Of a DNA stretch of 64,000 nucleotides, positions 45,633 through 58,054 are shown one piece after another. The stretch is from Cercophora sp. LCS_1 (taxonomy: Eukaryota; Ascomycota; Sordariomycetes; Sordariales; Lasiosphaeriaceae). Each line of letters opens with the position of its first letter. Within the stretch, counting starts at the first letter, position 1. The notes beneath the pieces were generated by a model. It saw nothing but the letters and a program-made list of their open reading frames with translations. It was not told the origin of the DNA and did not search any database. Both the position numbers and the translations under genes were made by a program. The stretch is taken from assembly GCA_036250225.1 (NCBI GenBank), contig JAPZLL010000019.1, positions 310,001-374,000 of the forward strand. Direction: 5' to 3'.

Positions 45633-48600
45633 CCAAGAGCGGTGAGTTTTGCGTAATTCGGCGCGCAGGAATCCACATCGACCCAATGTTCTGGAGGCCC
45701 CACGACGCCCGCAGGGCGATTCCTAAACGAGACAATTGCAGCGATCGCCAGGGGGTCTGCACCGCCCAGCCGACGCAAATTTCCACGTGGGAGCAGGGCA
45801 CGAAGGCGTGGGGCGTCGGGTTGTGCTGGGACGCTTGGGACCTCGGCTCCGTGCTGCCCCTGGCCTGTCACCAAAGGTGGCGTTTTATGATTTCCAATCA
45901 AACCCCGTCTTGACCATCCGATTGGACGCAACGCGAAGTGTGCGTTCGCCGCGAGCGCCATTTCGCTCTTCTCCGAAAGACGGCCGATCTGTCGGTGCGC
46001 AGGGCCGGAGGAGGCGCCGGATCGCGGCCGTCGTGGTTGTGAATGTGCACGGGGTACAGTACATTGCAATTCCTTTGTCCGCGGCCGCGTCGTGGTCGCC
46101 GAGCTGTTAGGCGAGGCTAGTAGAACTGCCGTGCGTGGTTTCATTCTCGTGAAGCAGGCATGCTGTGGCGAAGTTCTGTATCCTCCGAGGGCCCACCGAC
46201 ATTACCAGGCGCAAACTGGAGATCGCGTCATCGTGCTCCACGTCCGTCTCAGCAGCCTGTCTTACCAGATGCCGAACTAGGCAATTCGAGTTATATGCAG
46301 CACCATAGTAAGGAGAGTAGTAGTTAACCATCAGCTTTGGATAAAGGCCCAAGACATGCGAAGGGATAACCTCTGATGAGTCCTGCCTGCCGTGCCATCT
46401 GACTGCATATCATATGGCACACTTGCACAATCAGGCTGCGTCGGGACCAGCGTCCTGCAGGGCTGTTCGGTGCTTGGATTGGTGGCTGGGAATAACAACA
46501 GCGTCCCGACAAAGCCGTAGGGCTACCTAACCTGCAGGACTGGGCCTGCCCTCAAACGGGTGGGCGTGGGATTGGATGGCTCCTGCCTTTGCTGTCAACA
46601 ACCAACGGCCGAGCACTGCCATGACTCCCGCGCCTCCCCCTCAACTCCACGGTGCCTAATCCAATGCGCGAGACCTGTCACATTTTGTGCTTATCGGCAA
46701 CTCTTGGATGCCCGTTAATGGTCGTGTCGGTTCCTATTGCCGGCTCGTGACGGGTCGACCGGGGACATCCAGGTTGCACTCTTGATTGTTGTCCAACTCG
46801 TTGATCGCGCTTTGGCAGCAGGGTCAGCAGACCGCCGTTCATACAAACTGAAACGCCGTATCTTCGGCTCGTAAGCGTGTCACAAGTGCTATCCTTGAGG
46901 ATAGGCCAAGCTTATCGCCCGGGTAAACGGCCGTCTTCAACCGGCGGTGTGGTGACCTCGGCAGCACATTTTTGCAACGTTCCTCCACTCTTCTGGAAGC
47001 CCAACGATGCAAACCTGTGACGCAACCCAATCTGCCGCCTTCCGGCGGTAGGAGAGGAGTGGTTCCTGCCAGAGCGGTATGTGATCAGATGACTGGCAGT
47101 CGAACCCGGGTCGGCCAATCGTTGGTGTTTCCAGACGAGCAACAACACAATGCCTGTTCCTGGAATACAACGGGCAAAGGACTCATAGTGCGAGCGAGAG
47201 GCTGCTCATGTTCCGGTACATCCTCTGCCCACATCCGTGCTAAGCGTCGCTTCGACAACCGCGCACAACAATCGTTGTGAGCTGTGATGTCTTGGAGGCG
47301 TCTCCGTGGCGGGTTCCAGGCGGCTGGGCCGCTTAGTCTTGAGCAGGGGTTAGTGCCACGCGAGACGTCAGCAAGCGAGCACATTTGCGCTTTTACGCCT
47401 TATCTTGTCCGCGCAACCAAGGTATCGTTCGCTCTCGGGCGCCCCCCGCGTGATCGAGACGCTGGCACGCTGGGACGACGTGATAACGTTAATCGCTGTG
47501 CCCCATGGGCCGAAGGGGTTTGCCCGCAGGTCTGGCCACCCCTCTAACGGGAGGCGTATCCGAGGATGACAGGGAGGTCCGGACCATGGTCTGTCTTGTT
47601 GAAAGTCCCCTTATCGACGAGTCCCTTGCATCATAGTGCACGGGGGTGGTGGTGTGAAGGGAATCCCCTGAGGAGTGATCGGCTCACTTTCGGTCATGGT
47701 CGTAGAGTAGTACGCGCAACTCCTGGCTGAGGGTTCCTCAAGACACCGAGATCCATCGATGAATGTTTCATCCGTCTGGGGTCAAGTGCTGTGCCACACT
47801 GTGAAGAATCCTCCCGAAGCTCCCCAGCAGCTGTGTCCGTCCAAACATAACTGCCAAGACATTGGCACCAAATATGGGATATATGCGCATGCTGTATTGA
47901 CGTGCCCAAGCAGTAATCTAGCCTGGTAGCCACCTAAGCAAGCGACCCATCATTTTGGAAGCGCTATCAAAAGCCCGTGTTCTCGTGCCGCTGCTGAGTT
48001 CATGCGCTGAGTTGTAAATACTGAAGTGAAGTGAGCGCAAAGACACTCAATCCATAAGCGCCCTGGATGTGACGGCTCATGCCCTCCTGGCCACCGTTTG
48101 CGCTTGCGCTGCGAGCACAGAGCACAGAGCGCAGAACACCCGGTTTGGCGCGCGATGGGTCCATTTGCCCGTACTCTAATGGCGATCCGTGCAGGATCTC
48201 CCCTCTCGGGCCGGTACACGGGATTTGAAATTCCAATTTCCGTTATGACATACCTCTCGTGAACTCACATGCACCATCTTCGAAGATCGGTGTTTGTTGT
48301 TCCTTGAAACAGACCGCCGAGCCTGTTCCACAAGCCCGCTTTCGTGGGGAGTTGCCAACGCATGGTGAGTCATCGTTTGGTGAGTCCCGATGTTCGATTC
48401 TATCCGAGGGAAAACGTGGCCGCGGTGGGGATTGGGCAGCGGATTCCCGCAAAGGGAGAGATTTAATCTCCCACATTGCTCACACACCGACTTTGTTGAA
48501 GTTCACGGTCGTCTGACCTCAGCCAATCTATCCACCACGGTGCCGTCATCAAGCTTGGTGGGGTGCGGGGAAAGGGATAGCCCTGCGATATGCGTGGGGC

Positions 48601-50931
48601 TTAGAAGACCACCACTGACACTGCCAACCGAGCAATGAGATCGAGAACAGCCCCCCCATCACCGTCGTCCAATTGAGGCATGCGCCGCCCACCTGTTTCG
48701 CGGGGGAGAAGCGAGATGGTGTGAAGCCCGACTGGACCGGAAGCTCTGGGTCGGCCGAGCAAGCGTTTTTCGTTTTCCGTATTCCCGTTCCGCTCCACCA
48801 TGTCGGCGCGAATCCAGTGCGTGATGAGTAAAGACGTCGCGATCCGAAACACCAAGGTTTTCTGCTGAGAAATATCTCGATGCCGAGCTCTCTAGCGGAG
48901 CGACGAACGGCATCCGCTCCAGCGGACGGAGACATCGGCATCGCCGGAGGGGGGCGGGCGAGCAGCACGGAGCTGAACTGTGGTGACCCCATCATCCCTG
49001 TCGACTTGGCCCGATCTTAGGGCCTGGCGTCGATTTGCTGCCATTCTGGGCGGGAAAAAGAAAACACAAGTGCGGAGAAGGAATAGACCCCGCAACAAAG
49101 GCACTGGAGGCGCTCAAAGGCACTGTGGAGGTGCAAGTCGAAAGACGAGCCTGAAACAGCATGACGCCAACGATAGAAATCTCATGATCGGATTCGCCAG
49201 TTGCGGTCGCGCCGTCTGCGCGCTCGTTGCTTCTTGTGAGCTATCACAAACCTTCTGCAGGAGCGATTACTCTCAGCCACCCCTTATCCCCGGGGAAGGC
49301 ATCACAGCATCCTGCTTCACCACCGCGCCCCAAAATACGAGCGGGAAGACACCGAGAGCGTCACATCAAAATTCAGCTGACCACCAACCTGCATGCTGCG
49401 TCCAGTTCGCCAGAAGGGGTATATGCCCCTGATCTAGATGCTCGCATCATTGTCTCAGGACAAAGGTTATTTGTCGATGTGCCTAGTCCACATCTCAAAC
49501 AACAGTCAAAAGTCAAATTGAAGGGCTGGAACATTTGGCATCAATTAATTGAATTTTCCTTTCTTTTGCCGTCGTGTGCGCGTTTGTGCGCGAACCCCAA
49601 CCCGCGACACCCGCGCAGCGGACGCCCCCTGAAAGGGTCTGGCTTTTAGGCATTAGCCTCGCTGAAATGAGGTCCACATCCCCTGAGGGAAGCCCTGGGA
49701 CAACAAATGACCGTCGGCTGCAGTGGAAATTTTTCGTCACTAAGCAACTCTGCAAACTGCGTTGAAATTAGCAAGTGGAGCCCTCGGACCTTCCACGAGG
49801 CTTCGACGCAGCCGTGGAACTGTCTTGGTGCCCCATCGCGGATGCTAAATTTGAATTTTCGAATTGATCGTCTTCAGCTCCTGTGAGACGCCTCTTCTGG
49901 GTCGCAACCAGGATGCTCGTTCCCAACATTTGAGAATACCATCCCGACTGCTGCACCGCGCTGCGGGCGTTTCCGTTTGCGCTTGCCTGAGCTGCCTACC
50001 CGGTCAGGTCGTTCAATCAGCCTCGCGCCTCTCTGCGATTCCAGCCAGATGCGGACGCGCCGCTGTGCCCAAAGCATCACAACTGTACCCAACCGCTGGC
50101 GCGAAACGCCGACAGCGGCGATTCTGGAAACCTTGAGGTCGTCGGACTGCCGCAGACCGCCTCCTCCCACCAAGGCCCGCTGGTAGCGTCCATGTTAGCC
50201 GGGCAAGCGGTCAATATGGCGGTCATGATGGGGCCGGACCGGCACTATTTTCAGGCGCCCTGTTACCAAACTTTAGGCGTCGACGCAGCGAGGTAGCGCG
50301 CCGCGAGCAGTGGTGCGGTAACAGCTGGCAGGTACAGTACAAAGCCGTGTTGACGAGACCAGGGGCTAGCGGTATTGACGGCAGGGACCCCCTGTCACCT
50401 TGCTGGTGTTTCATTTCTTGCGCAGTGGGAACTCCAGACCAGGAGTCAAGGTCATCGCCAAGCCTGACTGCGTCACCGCCTAGGTGTGCACTCGCTGTTC
50501 CAATACGAGCCCATGTGGGCCCAGGACTTACTCCGTGAATCCCGCGCACCAAGATCTTGCTGCAAACTGGCCACGCCGCAAGTACACGTCTCCCCTGCAC
50601 TGTACCTGGTACTCTCAACCACCCGGCTCTAAGCCCCACAAGTCCTCGCACCGCTCACAGCCCTGTCCTTTCCCTTCCCGGCTTGTAATCAGAGCAATCT
50701 CGAAGTTGTCAGTTGCCGGCTACCTACATAAGGCAACGGCAGCCTTCCTCCTTCTCTCCGTTGACCGACCACTGGACTCATCATCAGACCAACAACAGCC
50801 GATCGGATCATAGTTAAAACATCGTCAGACATCAGCCATCCAAGATATATATATACACGCCTGCATCACTCTCCGCAACTTATCGCACCCAACTCATACT
50901 CAACACCAACCAGAAGCTCACCACCGCCCAC

Positions 50932-51875
50932 ATGCATTCCACCATGCCTTCGCAGCGCCCTTCGCAGCTCCCTCCCTGCCCCGGCCCCCCGCCGAGTCGC
51001 CCTCTGCCTCCGCTTCCTAAGCGTGGGTAAGGGCAGCGGGTAGACACCTGATCAAGAACCGACGTCTCATCTCCGGTGCCGTCACTGTATCGCAAGCCTT
51101 GTCGTTCTCAACCATGGGCCACAACGCGCCGAACAACACCAATCACTATGCTGCGCACGCGAGGCAGCAACTCATGCGGGCCGCATGGGATTCAACACTA
51201 TAGTCTCGGGCGTGCCCTCATGAACTGCACGCCACATCGCTCGCAGACCACCAATCCCTTGACCAGTCGAACACCGAGCGGAGCCTCGCTCACTCTACCC
51301 TGACATCGACGACTACAACACCCCCCGCTATCATCTTTTGGATGTGCCCAAGAGCTGGCTCGCGGGAATCGTCACTTTTACTTACGACACTTCGATTCAG
51401 CTTTGGCGTCTGGCACCATTCAGACGCATTCGACATGTACTACCATCTTACTGCCATCTTGGTTACTGAGCTTTTAATTGACTGTTTTCATTTCCTCATT
51501 GAGAAACGACACGAGGACGAACGGTTACGACGGGGGTCATTCTATTTGGGGTTCAGAGGCTGGATTGTACTATTAGAGCATTGGGATTGGCGTCATCAGA
51601 AGATATCATCGTCGCCGATATACCAGGGAAGCAGAGCGATGGATGGCCTGCATGGAACTGGGAGGATATTCGGGCGACCATCTCGGGAATTCCGCTGGCA
51701 GACAAGCCGGCGTGGGGTGGAAGCTCGTGGGAGCTATGGCAGGAAGTCACGCGTTCATACAAACATAGATAATGAGTCGATCTTTGATGCGACAGCAATT
51801 TGGAGACACAATATTGTCCGCATTTCCAACGTTCAACGTCTGGTGCCCATTGCCCCCCTGTTGAAACGTGAATGA
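50932..51875 (+). other. Possible decayed or unusual gene, unrecognised
   Basis: A TATA-like run (50845-50855) and a C/A-rich, leader-like 75 bp precede ATG 50932, which opens a 32-codon proline-rich frame (MHSTMPSQRPSQLPPCPGPP...) ending at TAA 51028. A different frame is open from 51021 to 51200. It is interrupted by one TAG at 51201-51203 and open again to 51875, about 285 codons with one stop. No intron of believable size joins the ATG frame to it; the fitting acceptor would leave a 17-bp intron. I recognise no family. This could be chance, a decayed gene, or a gene with splicing I cannot see. Confidence 0.2.
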
Positions 51876-53011
51876 CGAATGAACATCACTCGCATGTCAG
51901 CTCGAGGCTTGGTGGGGGTTTGATGCAATTGTAACACTGTTGCTCCACTTGGATGTAACCGTTTCGGAGGTTCGGTCCAACTTTTCGCGATGAACATTTG
52001 AAGGCGAAGTGGAGGATCGTATGTAGGTACGTCCAAATGTGATCAGACGATCACGACTCGCCGGGTCGCCGGCGGTCAGATTGTCAAACGCTCAAGCACT
52101 TTCTAGAGACAACCCAGCGCCGACCCAGCTCATCACCGGAGCGCATTAGGTTCTCGGCGGACCGTTCCCTCGAGGTGAACCAACCAGCCACCCAGCCCCC
52201 CCTTCCCCCCCCTCCACCCCGCGGCCGCTGTCAAAGCTGTCGCTCTTGGTAGGCCGGGGACCATGTCAGCGATCTGGCAAAGTCCGTCGCCTCTCTGGTC
52301 GTCCGTTTGAAGAACCCCCCTCCTTTTCGCTAGACCCGGTCCAAACACGACAAATTTCCCTTGGCTTTGTCACATCAGGAGAGGGAAAGCGTTTTGTGCA
52401 CGACCGGCAATTGTTGGCGGACTAACTCTAGGGCAGTTATTGCCTTGGACATGAGGGCATTTCTGGGCGCCGTCATGGGACACCTGTGGTGCTTGGGTTG
52501 AAACGCCTTGTCGTTGCCTCGGCACAGGGTTGGTCGTCTTTACTTTGATGCTAAGCCAGACGCCGAATGCGCCCCAGATGGGGTACAAGCGGCTCCATGT
52601 AGAGGACGAGGGATTCGATAGCTCGGAAAGGGGGACGCGGTGATGGATGATATCGTACCAGATTTCGCGAGAATACGGGACGTGGAACACGGGCACAATG
52701 ACCGCCCCCTGTTGTGTGCGCGATGTTCTGGTGAATTTGGCTGGGCGGTCCACCCTTTTGCAGCTTGGGCTTGCCGGTTCCCGAATTTTAGTGAGGTCAG
52801 CGGCGCAAGGTCCCCCCCAATTGCGGGGGTCGTTGAGATGAAGGCGTGTGTAGCGACGATAAGCTGGGTGGTTATCACCACGTGGATGCGCGTGTCAGCG
52901 AAATTCTGGCTGCACGTTGAGCGCAAAGCTGCGCGCCTTGACGAGACGACATGGGCAACTCCACCAGCTATACCAGCCAACATAACGAGACACACAGCCC
53001 CGCCGACCAAG

Positions 53012-54183
53012 ATGACGCTCCAACTCCACGTCTGGGGCCCAGCATTCTCCCTTCCCTCCATCGACGCCGAATGTCTGGCAACAATAACCTATGTAACCCA
53101 AACTCTTCCCGCTTCGGCATACACTCTCATCCAAACATCCCCCTCAGCTATCCCGACCCGTGAGCCTCCCTCCCATCCTAGCTTCCCGAAACTAACCCTG
53201 TAGATCAACTTCCGACTCTCTACGACCCCATAACCAATACCCATGTCTCGGGCTACCTCCCTATCCTCCACCACATCCACACACACCGCTTATCTACCCC
53301 TCTGCGGCCAACACCCGACTCAACGGCCTACACAACCTACCTCCTCACCCATGCTGTCCCCCTCCTCGCTCTTTACCTCTATGTCTCCTCAGCAAATTAT
53401 AGTGCCGCTACCCGTCCCGCCTACTCCAAGATCCTCCCTTTTCCACTGGCATGGACTGAGCCGCCTGCCCTGCGTGTCGCCATGACGAAACGGGCGGCGC
53501 ATCTCGGTCTAGATAGCCTAGACACGGATTCCCTGAGGAGAGAAGACGAAGAGGAAGGATGGTTACAAGTACCAGCGCAGTTCAGGAAAGTAAACAAAGG
53601 TGTTGAGGCAACGCTGAGCCCCGAGGAGAGGAGTCGGATCAGATTGGAAGGCGTGGCGAGGGATGTGCTAGATGTGCTAGGAGAGGTCAATTGGAAGGTG
53701 ATGGGGCTTGAGGTGAGGTGCTTGGGTTGGGCATTCTTGGCGCTTATGGTTGTCCCGGATGTTCCGAAGACGTGGTTGCGGGAGATGGTGGGGCGGTACG
53801 AGGGGCTGGAGGAGTTCGTAACGGAGGGGAGGAGCTGGTTTGGGGATTTGAGTTGGGAGGTCGAGGGTAGAGTTGCGAAAAGACTCATCGGGGTTGTGTT
53901 GGGGGATGTACCTGCGGTTGGGCAGGCTTGGAGGAGGTGGTGGGCGAGGTGGAGGATCGGAGTTGGCGGCGAGGGTGGTGAGTTGCTCGGGATTATGAGT
54001 GCCGGTGTCATTCTAGCTATGAGCGTGTTGGCATGGAGGAAACTACCCAAGTTGGGGGCGCCATTGCAGGTTTGGGAGAGGCAGCTGCCGGGTCTGCTTG
54101 GGCTCGGTGCAGCGGGGGCGATGTTGGGGCACTTTGCAGGCTTGCCATCTGGGGCCTTGCCGGCTGGCGATGCGTGGAGGTAG
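53012..54183 (+). CDS. SAM37: Mitochondrial outer-membrane SAM complex subunit Sam37 (metaxin-like)
   Basis: Two exons, 53012-53159 and 53204-54183 (intron with ACTAACCC branch), give 375 residues. The start MTLQLHVWGPAFSLPSIDAE is the characteristic Tom37/metaxin N-terminus. The thioredoxin-like domain continues ECLATITYVTQTLP, then TNTHVSGYLPILHHI. The GST-C-like domain includes STAYTTYLLTHAVPLLALYL, and SANYSAATRPAYSKILPFPL is the family's conserved stretch before a helical half. A hydrophobic segment LLGIMSAGVILAMSVLAW (about 311-328) near the C-terminus could anchor the protein in the outer membrane. Sam37 helps the sorting and assembly machinery insert beta-barrel proteins such as Tom40 and porin. 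The joined exon 2 contains no internal stop. It is moderately shorter than some family members; confidence in the assignment is high. Confidence 0.9.
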
Positions 54184-55477
54184 CGGTGTTGAGGTGGTGC
54201 GTTGGTGGCCACCTGAGCTAAACCCTCGTCACGACGGGACGGCGAAGAATGCAGGCGCATGGGTGTGTTGAGGTCCGACCCAATGACTGAAAATGCATTA
54301 GAAGTTACGCCGAAGAATGGGGTCACAACACTATCATCAGTGCACTAGGGCCATGGCCCGAGCATCACGGGGCAGAAAGCCACCAAGCCGAACAGCACCG
54401 ATATCGCCAACACGTTGCCATCCGGGGCAAAAAAAGAACATTGAGACTGGATCACCCTTACGCCCTCGGCCCATTCACTTACTGGATACTAGGCCATCAT
54501 CGTCAAGCAAGCAGCAACGGTGGCGCCGTTGTGATGCATTTCCGCTCTTGACTTCAGTGGCTCGGAAGGTCGGGCTCAACTCTCACTTGTGTCGTGCTGT
54601 TTGCGAAGGTGGCCGTGCAACTACTTCCTGTCCGAGTGCCAATAACTCCCGAATCCTCAGGCGCCGCAAGACATATTGAAGATGCACATGCACAGGGGCT
54701 GAAGCGATCGAACTGTCAGGGATGTTGACATTCTAGATTCCGGAAACTGAAAGGGAGACCCCAAGCTGAGAGGGAAACCCAGGAGCTAGCGAAACCAAGG
54801 CCAGGCAATTCTAGAACCCCGGTTCTGGAACAACAAGCCCAATGAGCTTCTAAGACGGAGACCAACATCCTGTTTTACCCACGCCCTCGCAATTGTTCAA
54901 CGGGACAGTGATGTTTATTTTTAAAGGTCTGTTTGGACTCGGAACTGGACCTGCTGGCGGTAGACACAAACTTGATAGCCTCCCAACGTGTATTGTACTT
55001 ATTAGGCTCAGTCAAGCTACGGACAGTGTTGAGCCCGATACCGAAAGGCGACATCACACCACTGCTTGCTGACACGACTGTGACTTCTCCATTTTTCAGA
55101 GTTGTCGCTTTTGATTTGCCTGGGGCCGGATAGAATTTCCAAGCTGAGCACTTACTGACGCTCAATTGAACGCGAGGCGCATCTTCATGATGTGCCGTCA
55201 TCTGATTTCTGCATGCCCGGGATCTAGGCCCGGTCATCTGGGTCCATTCCGCCGTGAGCTCGGGCCTTCCCGGTGCCGAAGCGGGGGGCTCCACGACATT
55301 CCCGTCCAAGCCTGTCGGATCTTATCGCTCGTCATCGCTAAAAAGTTCCAAGCGACATCATCACCACGAGCAGACATAAAACCCCAGCACTCCCATGATA
55401 CCTACACCGCCGTAGCATGCTTTTTTTTTTTTTTTTTTGGCAATTGACCTAGCCCAACGATAACCACGTTCGCCACA
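54184..55477. other. Intergenic with poly(T), no gene seen
   Basis: 1.3 kb between SAM37 and the D-lactate dehydrogenase gene. An 18-T tract at 55421-55438 lies 40 bp before the DLD start codon. It may act as a poly(dA:dT) nucleosome-excluding promoter element, a known role for such tracts; use here is inference. No coding feature is supported. Confidence 0.6.
55421..55438 (+). promoter_or_regulatory. Poly(dA:dT) tract in DLD promoter/leader
   Basis: Eighteen T end 39 bp before ATG 55478. Such tracts often keep fungal promoters free of nucleosomes. The position is close enough to lie in the 5' leader instead. Confidence 0.45.
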
Positions 55478-57420
55478 ATGTCGCGGCTTGCGACCAAAAT
55501 GCCCCGGGGCGTGGGCAGGTGCTCAGTGACAGCTCCCGCCGCATTGTCGCGACGACCACAGCCTTGCATCGCCGTCGTCAACTCCGCTCGCCACAACTCG
55601 ACCAAGAGGGAGTTCAAAGGCCAAATGGTCCAGAGCATTGGAGAGCGCCTGGCTCGCGAAAAGGCCGACCTTGAGCGAATGGCTGCCATCCGGGAAAAGC
55701 AGGCGCTGGGGAGGAATTGGGCCCTTACATTCGGTACGGGGCTCTGAACACCGGCTTCTGCCAAATGTCTAACGATGCCCCAGCTATGGTTTTTGTTGGC
55801 GGCGTCGCCTACCTCATCGGTGCCAAGTCTCCACGAGAACCCGACCCGACATCAACTGTCCCGCTGAACGCGACACAACCACCGAGACACAACACCGGCA
55901 AGAAGAATCTCGAGGCCGCCTGGTCTGACTTTGCCGACATTGTCGGCGAAGAAAATGTCAGCACAGTTCCCGATAACCTCGATCAACATTCCAGCTCCGA
56001 CTGGTCCTCCCACCCACACGACCCTGCTCACAAGCCCTTCTGTGTGGTCTACCCCTCGACGACTGAAGAGGTCTCCCTGATCATGAAGGTCTGCCACACC
56101 CGCAAAATCCCTGTTGTTGGATACAGCGGCGGCACAAGTCTGGAGGGTCACTACACACCGACACGCGGCGGCATTTGCATCGACTTCGGGCGGATGAACA
56201 AGATCCTTGCTCTTCACAAATCAGATCTTGACGTGGTTGTCCAGCCAGCAGTGGGGTGGGAGCACCTCAATGACGAGCTCGCCGACGAGAATCTCTTCTT
56301 CCCACCCGACCCGGGCCCGGGCGCCATGATTGGAGGCATGATCGGCACCGGATGCAGCGGGACCAACGCCTACCGCTACGGCACAATGCGCGAGTGGGTC
56401 CTCTCGTTGACGGTCGTGCTCGCCGACGGCACCGTCATCAAGACCCGCCAGCGCCCACGCAAGAGTAGCGCCGGCTACGATCTTACCCGTCTGTTCATCG
56501 GCTCTGAGGGAACCCTCGGCCTCGTGACCGAAGCAACCCTCAAGCTCACGGTCAAGCCAACCGCCACCTCGGTTGCCGTTGCCAGCTTCGGATCTATCCG
56601 CGAGGCTGCCGACTGTGTTGCCCACGTTGTGGCGGACGGCATCCCGGTCGCAGCCGTCGAGATTCTTGACGACGATCAGATGCGCTTCATCAACAAGGCG
56701 GGCGCCACGTCGCGCAGCTGGAAGGAGGCACCCACGCTGTTCTTCAAGTTTAGCGGAACGGAGAACGGCGTCAAGGAGCAAGTCGGCATTGTGAAGAACA
56801 TTGCCAAGTCGCTTGGCAGCAAATCGTTTGACTTTGCCAAGAACCGTGACGAGCAGGTTGAGCTGTGGAGCGCGAGGAAGGAGGCCCTGTGGAGCACAAT
56901 GAATGCCATGAGGCCAGGGGACCACGTCTGGACGGGTGATGTGGCTGTGCCAATGAGCAGATTGCCAGACATTATCGACCAGACGAAGAAGGAATTGAAA
57001 ATGTCCGGGCTGACAAGCTCGATTGTGGGACACGTGGGTGACGGAAATTTTCACATCATTTTGTTGTATAACGATAAGGAGAGGGCACTGGCCGAGGATT
57101 GCGTCCACCGCATGGTGAAGAGAGCGGTAGAGATGGAGGGAACAGTTACTGTGAGACTCCCCATCTCGGCATCCACGATAAGGCTAACAAGCGCAGGGTG
57201 AACACGGCGTCGGGTTAGTCAAGCGGGATTACCTCCCGCACGAGCTGGGTGAGACGACCGTTGACGCAATGAGAAAGGTACGCCCATCTCCGTCCTGTTA
57301 TCCCAGACCGGACTAACGAAGCCTCAGATCAAACTCGCCTTCGACCCCCTATGCATCCTCAACTGTGACAAGGTCCTACGAGTAGAAAAGCCCAAACGAG
57401 GCGAGGTGGCGGAGTGGTAG
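55478..57420 (+). CDS. DLD1: Mitochondrial D-lactate dehydrogenase (cytochrome), FAD-linked
   Basis: Four exons, 55478-55733, 55784-57150, 57197-57277 and 57328-57420, give 598 residues; all introns are GT-AG with CTAAC branches. The N-terminus is Arg/Ser/Ala-rich (a mitochondrial presequence), and a hydrophobic segment AMVFVGGVAYLIG (about 86-98) is a likely inner-membrane anchor. The FAD-binding PCMH domain has PVVGYSGGTSLEGHYTPTRG and PPDPGPGAMIGGMIGTGCSG. The FAD-linked oxidase C-terminal domain has GHVGDGNFHIILLYND and TGEHGVGLVKRDYLPHELGE, holding conserved His residues for substrate and flavin. The enzyme oxidises D-lactate to pyruvate and passes electrons to cytochrome c. The short third exon (81 bp) carries the GEHGVG motif, so mis-annotation would lose a key part. 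It is convergent with the 57500-58054 gene, 79 bp apart. Confidence 0.96.
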
Positions 57421-57499
57421 TATCTTGACGATGTATCCTATACCCTAACGAAACAACCCTTTACAAATACCAATCTGATTCAAACCAACCTGTCTCCGC

Positions 57500-58054
57500 T
57501 CACTTCCTTTGCGCATTTTCGTACATCCGCAAAACCATCTCCCCTGCTTTCAGCACGCTCCCTTCTTTCTCTGCCCCTCCAGCTTTTCTATCTCTCATCG
57601 CATCATCGAATAGTTTCGCAGCCTGCGCCATTGCCAAGCCTACCAATCGGCTCTGGCTCTGTTCGCCGTCGGTGCTGATGAATGCCTTGAGCGCTTGCAT
57701 CGCAGCGGCGGCGCCGATTCCCGTGTTTGTTGCTTCGGAGGGGGTCGGGCCGTCAAAGTAGGACTTGTGATGCGCGATGGCCGAGGCTTCATCGATAGGC
57801 GTTGCGGTAGGGACGTGGGACAGGAGTTGGCCGATGAGAGGCGCGAAGAAAGAGGCGGGGTCGGAGGAGGTGGTTGAGGCGTGGTCCGCTGCGCTGGATA
57901 GGTTGTCGGGTGGGAAAAGAGGGGGTGCGTGGACTGTGTTGACTTTTAGTGTTGAATCCGTTGGCGAAGGGATGGGAAGATTACTGCCGCCGAGGGGTGC
58001 TTGATCGGTTTGGGGGTTGAGGAGTTTAGGGAGCTTGGTGAATATCGATTCCAT
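57500..58054 (-). CDS. Small DUF7721-like (beta-flanking-type) protein
   Basis: Single exon, 184 residues from ATG 58054 (MESIFTKLPKLLNPQ); the longer in-frame reading to 58174 starts in a sequence with no coding look. The N-terminal half is Pro/Ser/Thr-rich and probably disordered. The C-terminal half has AHHKSYFDG, then GIGAAAAMQALKAFIS and SQSRLVGLAMAQAAKLFDDA. This pattern matches fungal proteins labelled DUF7721 or beta-flanking protein, as far as I recall; I could not check it. Those proteins usually repeat the Gln/Ser-rich GLAMAQAxKLFD unit, and no biochemical role is known. Its stop lies 79 bp from the DLD1 stop on the opposite strand, so the two 3' UTRs probably overlap. Confidence 0.75.
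   Translation of the reverse strand: MESIFTKLPKLLNPQTDQAPLGGSNLPIPSPTDSTLKVNTVHAPPLFPPDNLSSAADHASTTSSDPASFFAPLIGQLLSHVPTATPIDEASAIAHHKSYFDGPTPSEATNTGIGAAAAMQALKAFISTDGEQSQSRLVGLAMAQAAKLFDDAMRDRKAGGAEKEGSVLKAGEMVLRMYENAQRK

Larger units (their letters stand above)
43543..53011. other. 9.5 kb gene-poor stretch
   Basis: No supported gene in 9.5 kb. Open frames up to about 190 codons overlap on both strands and carry no motif I recognise. Composition appears even and not AT-rich. Notable simple features are a 26-A tract at 45607-45632 and a TATA-like ATATATATATA at 50845-50855. The latter lies in front of a C/A-rich leader-like stretch and ATG 50932 (listed separately). No tRNA or transposon protein was seen. 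The right end contains the SAM37 promoter. Confidence 0.6.

Noticed and set aside
47080..47120. GGTTCGACT-like T-loop on the - strand
   Set aside because: The five-base stem cannot form around the loop and no acceptor stem is found.
51027..51043. Intron joining ATG 50932 to the long frame at 51044
   Set aside because: The only phase-correct acceptor makes a 17-bp intron, far below a workable length.
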